The notes under the pieces are model-generated. The model made no database searches. It saw only the letters and a program-made list of their open reading frames with translations, and was not told the DNA's origin. Both the position numbers and the translations under genes were made by a program. DNA of 9,474 bases from positions 1 through 9,474 of the forward strand of contig CAMWRC010000030.1 in NCBI GenBank assembly GCA_947176565.1. The letters run 5' to 3'. Positions 1 to 5,577 of the stretch are shown piece by piece (position 1 is the stretch's first letter; the number at the start of each line of letters is the position of its first letter). The stretch comes from an uncultured Ruminococcus sp. GTDB taxonomy: Bacteria; Bacillota; Clostridia; Oscillospirales; Ruminococcaceae.

Positions 1-1
1 C

Positions 2-31
2 AAAAGGGAGCTTGTCTCCCTTTTATTTTTT
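2..31 (+). terminator. Intrinsic terminator of an upstream gene
   Basis: A perfect 9-bp stem (AAAAGGGAG, 2-10, with CTCCCTTTT, 16-24) closes a 5-nt loop and runs into a T-rich tract up to base 31. This is a standard rho-independent terminator. It most likely ends a + strand gene lying before the window, and it separates that gene from the cellulase promoter. Confidence 0.85.
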
Positions 32-101
32 GCGTAAATTGTCAGAATGCACAAAAAATACGCCGCGATATTATGAAAATGTCCGAAATTCTGGAAAGCT
101 A

Positions 102-130
102 TTTACATTTAGTTCAGAATATACTATAAT
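102..130 (+). promoter_or_regulatory. Sigma-A promoter of the GH9 cellulase gene
   Basis: A -35 box TTTACA (102-107, one mismatch to TTGACA) and a perfect -10 box TATAAT (125-130) are separated by exactly 17 bp. Transcription should begin near 137, giving a leader of about 134 nt before the ATG at 271. The promoter is close to consensus, which fits a highly expressed secreted enzyme. Assignment rests on sequence match only. Confidence 0.85.
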
Positions 131-137
131 AAGAATA

Positions 138-233
138 ACGAGAAACGGCGGGTGCAAGTTATATCCAACGGATTGGCTGCCGCTCGTTTTCATACGCATA
201 TAACCGCAGTGTATGCACTGATACTGCGTTATA
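138..233 (+). other. Structured 5' leader of the cellulase mRNA
   Basis: Two structured parts can be drawn. In the first, ACGAG (138-142) and CGGC (146-149) pair with GCCG (179-182) and CTCGT (183-187), with AAA bulged at 143-145; inside lies a small hairpin CCAA (165-168) / TTGG (173-176). In the second, 199-203 and 205-210 pair with 223-233, giving 11 bp with C204 bulged. The second hairpin has a competing form, CAGTG (207-211) with CACTG (216-220). A U-rich run follows at 237-256, just before the ribosome binding site. I do not recognise a known riboswitch class; it could be an attenuator, a stability element or a protein-binding leader. Confidence 0.45.
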
Positions 234-256
234 GGATTTATATTTTTAATTTTTTT

Positions 257-263
257 GGGAGGG
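257..263 (+). promoter_or_regulatory. Strong ribosome binding site of the GH9 gene
   Basis: GGGAGGG lies 7 nt before the ATG at 271 and directly follows the T-rich run at 243-256. An unstructured U-rich stretch before a strong Shine-Dalgarno favours efficient initiation. The site fixes the start, which is also supported by the signal peptide. Confidence 0.8.
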
Positions 264-270
264 TATACTA

Positions 271-3200
271 ATGCACAAGAAAATTTCCAAGGCTTTTGCC
301 GGAAGTCTTATGTCTGCTGCTATGCTCGCTTCTGCTGTTACAGGCGTTCTCGCTCCTATGAGTGCCTTTGCAGGTGAGCAGCTCGGTCAGAATGACTTCG
401 AAGAAGGCGCAGGTCTTCCGTGGCATACTTGTGAGTCACAGCCGGCTAAGCAGACTTTTGACATTTCAGGCGGTACTTACAATGTTACAATCGTAAATAA
501 TGACGGTCCTGAGTCAAGATGGGATCTTCAGTTCCGCCACAGAGGTCTTAAGATTTCTGCCGGTCACACATATACTGTAAAGTGGGAAGTTGAAGCTTCT
601 ACTTCCGGTGAAATGTATACAAAAATCGGCGATTACAGCGGTAAGATTGAAGTTTGGCACAATAACGCTGCTGACTTCGGTTCAGGCTGGAACTGCGTTC
701 CGATTAAGCAGGGTAAGAATACATTTGAATGTACATTTACTGCTGATCAGACTGTTGAAGTTGCTGAGTGGGCTTTCCACTACGGCGGCAAGGGCATGCA
801 TCAGCCTGTTGACTGCTTCCCGAACGGCACAGTACTTAAGTTCGATAACCTTTCTCTCGTTGACAGTTCTTCTGAGAATGACTGGGATATGACAAATGAG
901 TACGGCGTTGTAAGAGCAAGAACTAACGTTCGTACAAACCAGATCGGTTACTATCCTTTCCTTGAGAAGAATGCTTCTTACTGCACAGATGCTCAGGAAC
1001 CCCTTGAATTTGAGATTCGCGATGCAAGCGGTAGTGTCGTTTATACTGGTATGACATCAGGCGGTTTTGAAGACCCCGATTCAGGTGTAGGCGAAACTGT
1101 TGAAAATAAGTACGGTCTTAAGAAAAAGGATTCCGGTAAGTACGTTCACAAGATTGACTTTACTGATTTCCAGACTCCTGGTGTATACACACTTTTCGTT
1201 AAGGATACAACAGGTGTTTCCGGTACTGTAAGCGGACTCCTTGAGGGTGCCTACGATACAAAACTTGAGGGCGAAGACCTTATGTGGACAAATCCTAAGT
1301 CCAAGCTTACTTACAAGATGAATACTTCCTATGAGTTCCGCATTGACGAGAATATCTACGATGACGGTCTTGTAGCTAACTCACTTAACTATTTCTATCA
1401 GAACCGTTCAGGTATCGATATTGAATCAAAGTATATAACTTCCGGCGATGCTTCTACACTGGCACATCAGGCTGGTCATGCTGGTTCTGATAAGGCTGCT
1501 GTTCAGTCAGGCTGGACTAAGTTCTACGATGGCGATTTTGCTGATGGTGATACTTCTTATTCAATCGACGGTGTTGGCGGTTGGTACGATGCCGGCGACC
1601 ACGGTAAATACGTTGTAAACGGCGGTGTTTCTGTATGGACACTCCAGAACACATATGAACTTTCCAAGAAGCTCGGTACAGATGCAAAGTGGACCGGCGA
1701 CCTCGTTAAGATTCCGGAAAGCGGCGACAAGAATCCTGACATTCTCGATGAAGCAAGATACGAGCTCGAGTGGATGATGAAGATGATTGTTAAGTCCAGC
1801 GACCCGTATTGGGGCAAGGACTACGAGAACTTCGTATATCACAAGCTCCACGACCACAAGTGGACTGGTCTTGCTACAAAGGCTTGGGACTATGAAGAAG
1901 AATGGGGTACAAAGCGTCTTGTTAAGCCTCCGACGTATGCTGCTACTCTGAACTTCGTTGCTTGTGCTGCTCAGGCTGCACGTCTCTGGAAGGGCATTGA
2001 TGATACATTCGCTGATAAGTGCCTTGAACTTGCAAAGACTTCTTATGAAGCTGTAAAGGCTAAGGAGAAAGACTGGAAGGTTGAAGCCGGCGTTTACAAG
2101 AAGAGAGAGTCAACAAGTGATTCCTACTCAAACGGTGACCCGCTGTTCGCTCCTGATGACCAGGCTATCGGCGGTGGTCCTTACGGAGATAACTATGTTC
2201 AGGACGACTTCTACTGGGCTGGATGTGAGCTTCTTGCTACAACAGGCGATTCCAAGTACTATGATGATGTAAAGGCATATAAGAACAATAACGACAGCAC
2301 AGGCATGGATAAGGCATTCAGCCTTACTTCAAACCTCGGCGGCGGCGAGAACAAGGGTTCATTCAGCTCATTCAACTGGGGCTGTACTTCCGGTCTCGGA
2401 ACTCTCACACTTTACCTGAATCCTCAAGTTATCCCGAATGACATCGCTACTGTTGAAAGCTCAATTGCAGCAGCTGCTGATGCTTATATTGACTGTATGC
2501 ATGAAGATACAAACGGTATGGGTATTCCTTACAGAGGTTCTGTATTTACCGACCCGAACAACATCGGCGTTGATGAAAACGGTAATCCGATTGAGGTTGA
2601 AGGTTATGAGTGGGGTTCAAACTCATTTGTAATCAACAATGCTATCGTTATGGCTTATGCTTATGATTCCACAAAGAAAATCAAGTACCTCGACGGTGCT
2701 GCTGAAGCTATGGACTATATCTTCGGACGTAACGGTAACGCATTCTCATATGTTTCAGGCTACGGTTCACACTCAATGGCTCACCCGCACCACAGATTCT
2801 GGTGTAATGACGTTGACCCTGCATTCCCGATGGCTCCGGCAGGCGTTCTTTCAGGCGGTCCTGGCGCAGGACTTCAGGACCCGTATGTAGGCGGTCTCGG
2901 CTATATCAGAGGTACTGTTGCTTCTCAGAAGTGCTACGTTGACAGTGCTGAAGCTTGGTCTGTAAACGAAGTTACAATCAACTGGAATGCTCCGCTCGTA
3001 GCTATGTCCTCATACATGAGCGACGTTGCAAGCGCACTCACAGATCGTGCTGACGGCAATGTAGATCCTCCTAAGCCTCCGGTTTCAGACAATCCTAGTG
3101 AAGCTACTCTCTGGGGCGATGCTAACGTTGACGGCACTGTAACAGTTGCTGATGCTACACTTATTCTTCAGTACCTCGGAAACAAGGATAAGTATAAGAT

Positions 3201-3357
3201 TGAGCCGCAGGGTCTGGCTAATGCTGACGTTGTTGACAATGGTGGCGGTCTGTCAGCTGTTGATGCACTTTCAATCCAGATGTGGGATGCTGGTCTGTTC
3301 GATGCTTCCAAATGGCCTATGACAACTGACGAGCATAACAAACTTGCTGCTCAGTAA
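271..3357 (+). CDS. Secreted dockerin-bearing GH9 cellulase, CelK-like (CBM4-Ig-GH9-Doc)
   Basis: This 1028-residue exported enzyme is predicted to hydrolyse beta-1,4 bonds of cellulose as part of a cellulosome. Residues 1-34 are a signal peptide (KK-rich start, hydrophobic core, cleavage after A-F-A). Residues about 38-200 resemble a CBM4/9 cellulose-binding module, and about 215-325 the Ig-like CelD_N module. About 350-925 form the GH9 catalytic module. Visible active-site motifs are WYDAGD (D440 and D443, the latter the expected catalytic base), PHHR at 839-842, and NEVTINWNAPL with E900 as the expected acid. A short Pro-rich linker (about 927-942) leads to a dockerin (about 946-1028), whose first calcium loop is D950-A-N-V-D954-G to D961. 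CBM4-Ig-GH9-dockerin is the layout of Clostridium thermocellum CelK, so cellobiohydrolase or processive endoglucanase activity is likely; which one cannot be told from sequence. Lysine is coded mostly by AAG, unlike the downstream operon. Confidence 0.95.
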   Translation: MHKKISKAFAGSLMSAAMLASAVTGVLAPMSAFAGEQLGQNDFEEGAGLPWHTCESQPAKQTFDISGGTYNVTIVNNDGPESRWDLQFRHRGLKISAGHTYTVKWEVEASTSGEMYTKIGDYSGKIEVWHNNAADFGSGWNCVPIKQGKNTFECTFTADQTVEVAEWAFHYGGKGMHQPVDCFPNGTVLKFDNLSLVDSSSENDWDMTNEYGVVRARTNVRTNQIGYYPFLEKNASYCTDAQEPLEFEIRDASGSVVYTGMTSGGFEDPDSGVGETVENKYGLKKKDSGKYVHKIDFTDFQTPGVYTLFVKDTTGVSGTVSGLLEGAYDTKLEGEDLMWTNPKSKLTYKMNTSYEFRIDENIYDDGLVANSLNYFYQNRSGIDIESKYITSGDASTLAHQAGHAGSDKAAVQSGWTKFYDGDFADGDTSYSIDGVGGWYDAGDHGKYVVNGGVSVWTLQNTYELSKKLGTDAKWTGDLVKIPESGDKNPDILDEARYELEWMMKMIVKSSDPYWGKDYENFVYHKLHDHKWTGLATKAWDYEEEWGTKRLVKPPTYAATLNFVACAAQAARLWKGIDDTFADKCLELAKTSYEAVKAKEKDWKVEAGVYKKRESTSDSYSNGDPLFAPDDQAIGGGPYGDNYVQDDFYWAGCELLATTGDSKYYDDVKAYKNNNDSTGMDKAFSLTSNLGGGENKGSFSSFNWGCTSGLGTLTLYLNPQVIPNDIATVESSIAAAADAYIDCMHEDTNGMGIPYRGSVFTDPNNIGVDENGNPIEVEGYEWGSNSFVINNAIVMAYAYDSTKKIKYLDGAAEAMDYIFGRNGNAFSYVSGYGSHSMAHPHHRFWCNDVDPAFPMAPAGVLSGGPGAGLQDPYVGGLGYIRGTVASQKCYVDSAEAWSVNEVTINWNAPLVAMSSYMSDVASALTDRADGNVDPPKPPVSDNPSEATLWGDANVDGTVTVADATLILQYLGNKDKYKIEPQGLANADVVDNGGGLSAVDALSIQMWDAGLFDASKWPMTTDEHNKLAAQ

Positions 3358-3387
3358 TCAGTTATCTGTTTTTCACTGAAATAATAT

Positions 3388-3479
3388 AGCCGGACTGACA
3401 GTCAGGCTTGTAACCGCGGAACTTGTTCCCGCAGATAATATGTATGGGATTCCTGTGCGTTTCTGACGGGAACAGGTTC
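3388..3479 (+). repeat. Paired inverted repeats in the cellulase gene tail
   Basis: Two hairpins precede the terminator. The first pairs AGCC (3388-3391) with GGCT (3405-3408) and GAC (3393-3395) with GTC (3401-3403), with one mismatch. The second is much stronger. GAACTTGTTCCCG (3419-3431) pairs with CGGGAACAGGTTC (3467-3479) over 13 bp including one G-T pair. It extends by CAGA (3432-3435) with TCTG (3462-3465) past one bulged A, leaving a 26-nt loop. No T-tract follows, so it is not itself a terminator. It may stabilise the 3' end of the mRNA, or act as DNA, since each arm also contains GAAC-N2-GTTC. Confidence 0.7.
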
Positions 3480-3496
3480 TTAATATTGCTTAAATT

Positions 3497-3521
3497 AAGG
3501 GGCTCTGCGGAGTCCCTTTTT
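3497..3521 (+). terminator. Intrinsic terminator of the GH9 gene
   Basis: A 9-bp stem (AAGGGGCTC, 3497-3505, with GAGTCCCTT, 3510-3518, one G-T pair) closes a TGCG tetraloop and ends in TTTTT (3517-3521). It lies about 140 nt after the cellulase stop codon and before the yicC promoter, so the cellulase appears to be transcribed alone. Confidence 0.9.
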
Positions 3522-3546
3522 GTATGCTTTTATTTGCAGTAAACAC

Positions 3547-3575
3547 TTGCATTTTTTGTGAAATTATGTTATAAT
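3547..3575 (+). promoter_or_regulatory. Extended -10 promoter of the yicC-fmt operon
   Basis: A perfect TATAAT (3570-3575) is preceded by TG at 3567-3568, making an extended -10 box. A weak -35 candidate TTGCAT (3547-3552) sits 17 bp upstream. The start site should be near 3582, giving a leader of about 40 nt. This also argues against any coding start at 3558, which would lie inside the promoter. Confidence 0.8.
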
Positions 3576-3623
3576 ATATTGGTGTTGTTATGTGTAAATT
3601 CAAAGCAGAAAGAAGGCGGTTTG

Positions 3624-4502
3624 ATGCTAAAAAGCATGACAGGCTACGGACGTTCCCAGAAAATTCTGAACGGCCGTGATATACTTGTGGAAATTCGTTC
3701 GGTAAATCACAGATACTATGAGTACAGCTCAAGGATTCCGCGCACCTATGCCTATATAGATGATAAGCTGAAAGCACTCATCAAATCAGGAGTATCACGC
3801 GGAAAGGTCGATGTTTCGGTAACTATCAGCAATATCGAGGGCAGAGATACCGAAATCGCCATAAATAAGGGCATCGCTGAGGGATATGTTGCTGCACTTC
3901 GCAGTGTCGCCGATGAACTTGGCGTGAAAGATGACCTGACACTCTCAAAGCTTATCAAGCTTCCGGATATATTCAGCGTTCAGAAAACACCGGACGATGA
4001 GGAACAGATATGGTCGGATATTTCTGAAACTGCCAGCGAAGCTCTTAAAAAGTTCATCGCAATGCGTGAAACTGAAGGAGAAAAACTCCGTGCAGATATT
4101 CTTGAAAAAACCGGCATTATACTCGATATGGTGAAAAAAGTTGAGGAACTTTCTCCCATTACAACGGAAAATTACCGCAAAAGACTTTTCAATAAACTCA
4201 GTGAAATACTTGAATCGCAGGATATTGATCAGCAGAGAATTATCACCGAATCCGCTGTGTTTGCAGAAAAAATCGCCGTTGATGAGGAAACTGTCCGCCT
4301 GAGAAGTCATATACTTCAGTTCATGGAAATGCTGGATTCAGACGAAAGTATCGGCAGAAAACTTGATTTTATCGTGCAGGAAATGAACCGCGAAGTTAAT
4401 ACCATAGGTTCAAAGGCGCAGGATTTAGAAATCACCAGACTCGTTGTCGATATGAAAGCAGAACTTGAAAAGATACGCGAGCAGATACAGAATATCGAAT
4501 AA
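3624..4502 (+). CDS. yicC: YicC/YloC family endoribonuclease
   Basis: This protein of 292 residues starts with the family hallmark MLKSMTGYGRS. It ends with the strongly conserved C-terminal DUF1732 block (residues about 244-292), which contains QEMNREVNTIGSKA and ends in QIQNIE. The family has an N-terminal YicC domain and the C-terminal DUF1732. E. coli YicC has been reported as an endoribonuclease; the cellular target in Firmicutes is unclear. The ATG at 3624 is chosen because it gives the conserved N-terminus and has AGAAGG (3611-3616) 7 nt upstream. A longer reading from 3558 adds 22 unconserved residues and overlaps the -10 box. It is the first gene of the operon, as yloC is in B. subtilis. 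Lysine codons here are mostly AAA, in contrast to the cellulase gene. Confidence 0.93.
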   Translation: MLKSMTGYGRSQKILNGRDILVEIRSVNHRYYEYSSRIPRTYAYIDDKLKALIKSGVSRGKVDVSVTISNIEGRDTEIAINKGIAEGYVAALRSVADELGVKDDLTLSKLIKLPDIFSVQKTPDDEEQIWSDISETASEALKKFIAMRETEGEKLRADILEKTGIILDMVKKVEELSPITTENYRKRLFNKLSEILESQDIDQQRIITESAVFAEKIAVDEETVRLRSHILQFMEMLDSDESIGRKLDFIVQEMNREVNTIGSKAQDLEITRLVVDMKAELEKIREQIQNIE

Positions 4503-4522
4503 ATTGTGAAATCAAGTAAGCT

Positions 4523-4780
4523 ATGAGAATGATAAATATCGGATATGGAAATATAATTGCTGCCGAAAGAATCGTTACTGTAATAAGTCCGGATTCCGCT
4601 CCGATAAAGAGACTTATTCAGGAAGCTAAGGACGATGGCAGAGCTATTGATGCAACTTACGGCAGAAAGACGAGAGCGGTAATCGTAATGGACAGCGGAC
4701 ATATTATACTGTCATCGCTTGTCACTGATACTCTCGCATCAAGAATCAACGGAACAGGAGGTTCAGCAGAAAATGAATAA
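4523..4780 (+). CDS. remA: RemA (DUF370) DNA-binding regulator
   Basis: This small protein of 85 residues matches RemA/YlzA of B. subtilis along its length, including INIGYGN (4-10), SPDSAPIKR (22-30) and [11 protein letters not shown] (43-53). RemA assembles into rings and binds DNA; in B. subtilis it activates biofilm matrix and osmoprotection genes. Its role in a gut coccus is unknown. The arginines tied to DNA binding in B. subtilis (R18, R50, R51) correspond to R16, R48 and K49, so one is a conservative Arg-to-Lys change. It lies 20 nt after yicC with no clear Shine-Dalgarno, so translation may be coupled to yicC. ATG 4523 or the in-frame ATG 4529 could be the start. The last 8 nt overlap gmk. 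Confidence 0.92.
   Translation: MRMINIGYGNIIAAERIVTVISPDSAPIKRLIQEAKDDGRAIDATYGRKTRAVIVMDSGHIILSSLVTDTLASRINGTGGSAENE
4756..4762 (+). promoter_or_regulatory. Ribosome binding site of gmk, inside remA
   Basis: AGGAGGT lies 10 nt before the ATG at 4773, within the last codons of remA. It supports 4773 as the gmk start rather than an in-frame start at 4719, which would add 18 unconserved residues and has no comparable site. Confidence 0.8.
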
Positions 4781-5378
4781 AGGCAGACTTATTGTTTTTT
4801 CAGCACCGTCAGGCTGCGGAAAAGGAACAATGCTTGCTGAAATTCTTAAAGATGAACAGTTTTACTGTTCAGTTTCGGCAACTACACGCTCTCCACGTGA
4901 GGGAGAGATTGACGGTGTGAATTATCATTTCCTTACAAAAGAGGATTTTGAATCTAAAATTGCGGGCGGAGAATTTCTTGAATATGCCTGTTACTGCGGT
5001 AATTACTATGGTACACTTGTTTCAGAAGTCGAGTCACGGCTTGAACAGGGAATTAACGTCGTACTTGAAATAGAAGTTCAGGGTGCTATGAAAATCCATG
5101 AAATCCGTCCTGATGCTTTATTTGTATTCATTGCACCGCCGAGTATCTCTGAACTGCGCCGCCGTCTTAACAAAAGAGGAACGGAATCGCAGGACGTTAT
5201 TGACAAACGTGTCGCTGAGGCTGCAAATGAACTTCCGTATGCTAAAAAATACGATTATATAATCGTCAATTCTGCCCTTGAAGATGCTGTGAGCGATTTT
5301 TTCGCGGTTATACGTGCAGAACAGCTTAAAGCAGCTGCAAGGGAAAAATTTATAGATGAGGTGATTGAAAATGCTTAG
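4773..5378 (+). CDS. gmk: Guanylate kinase
   Basis: This cytoplasmic enzyme transfers phosphate from ATP to GMP, giving GDP for GTP, dGTP and (p)ppGpp pools. The product has 201 residues, the usual length. The P-loop is APSGCGKGT (11-19). GMP-binding elements follow: [11 protein letters not shown] (35-45), GVNYHF (48-53) and the YYGT segment (78-81). The lid region carries RGTES (135-139), and the core strand DYIIVN is at 161-166. The first P-loop residue is Ala instead of the common Gly. The start overlaps remA by 8 nt (ATGAATAA) and the stop overlaps rpoZ by 8 nt (ATGCTTAG), so translation of the three genes is probably coupled. The order gmk-rpoZ is common across bacteria. Confidence 0.97.
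   Translation: MNKGRLIVFSAPSGCGKGTMLAEILKDEQFYCSVSATTRSPREGEIDGVNYHFLTKEDFESKIAGGEFLEYACYCGNYYGTLVSEVESRLEQGINVVLEIEVQGAMKIHEIRPDALFVFIAPPSISELRRRLNKRGTESQDVIDKRVAEAANELPYAKKYDYIIVNSALEDAVSDFFAVIRAEQLKAAAREKFIDEVIENA
5358..5364 (+). promoter_or_regulatory. Ribosome binding site of rpoZ, inside gmk
   Basis: GAGGTGA lies 6 nt before the ATG at 5371, within the end of gmk. A TTG at 5365 would sit directly against it with no spacer, so 5371 is the better start. Confidence 0.75.
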
Positions 5379-5577
5379 ACCGGCTGTAAATCAGATTATT
5401 TCAAAAAATGAGAGCTGTTATTCGCTCGTCATTGCTGTCGCAAAGCGTGCAAGGGAAATCTCAGACGAGATTTTCAAAACCGAAGGAATGACTCTTGAGG
5501 AAAAGCCAGTAAAAACAGCTGTTGAGGAACTCGCAAGCGGAAAGTGCAAGATAGTCAGCACCGTTAATGAGGAATAA
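5371..5577 (+). CDS. rpoZ: RNA polymerase omega subunit
   Basis: This 68-residue protein is the small omega subunit, which helps fold and dock the beta-prime subunit in RNA polymerase. The family core is visible as SLVIAVAKRAREI (18-30), followed by KPVKTAVEELASGK (45-58). The length matches short Firmicute omega proteins. The start at 5371 is set by the GAGGTGA site and gives the expected MLRP N-terminus. It overlaps the end of gmk by 8 nt, and its TAA shares one base with the priA ATG (TAATG). In B. subtilis coaBC lies between rpoZ and priA; here the two genes are directly joined. Confidence 0.93.
   Translation: MLRPAVNQIISKNESCYSLVIAVAKRAREISDEIFKTEGMTLEEKPVKTAVEELASGKCKIVSTVNEE

Noticed and set aside
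165..176. Possible TwoAYGGAY RNA motif (ACGGAT in a hairpin loop)
   Set aside because: That motif needs two hairpins with AYGGAY loops. Only one such loop is present in the leader, so the match is probably chance.
138..187. Possible cyclic-di-GMP riboswitch in the cellulase leader
   Set aside because: The expected conserved blocks of the GEMM-I class (such as GGGACGCAAAGC and the tetraloop-receptor pair) are not visible.
12..203. Open frame of 63 codons before the cellulase gene
   Set aside because: It starts with TTG inside the upstream terminator hairpin, runs through the promoter, and has no ribosome binding site or recognisable protein features.
590..892. Plus-strand 100-codon frame inside the cellulase gene
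   Set aside because: It is out of frame within the CBM4 region of a well-supported gene, with no independent RBS and a low-complexity Leu-rich composition.
3419..3428. LexA/SOS box
   Set aside because: Firmicute LexA sites have GAAC and GTTC separated by 4 bp. Here the spacer is 2 bp, and the neighbouring gene is not a typical SOS gene.
3419..3479. Terminal inverted repeats of an insertion sequence
   Set aside because: The enclosed segment is only about 35 bp with no transposase and no evident target-site duplication. A structural or regulatory inverted repeat is simpler.
3558..3623. Longer N-terminus for YicC starting at 3558
   Set aside because: The added 22 residues are unlike the family, lie over the -10 box, and would start upstream of the predicted transcription start. 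ATG 3624 has a good RBS and the conserved MLKSMTGYGR start.
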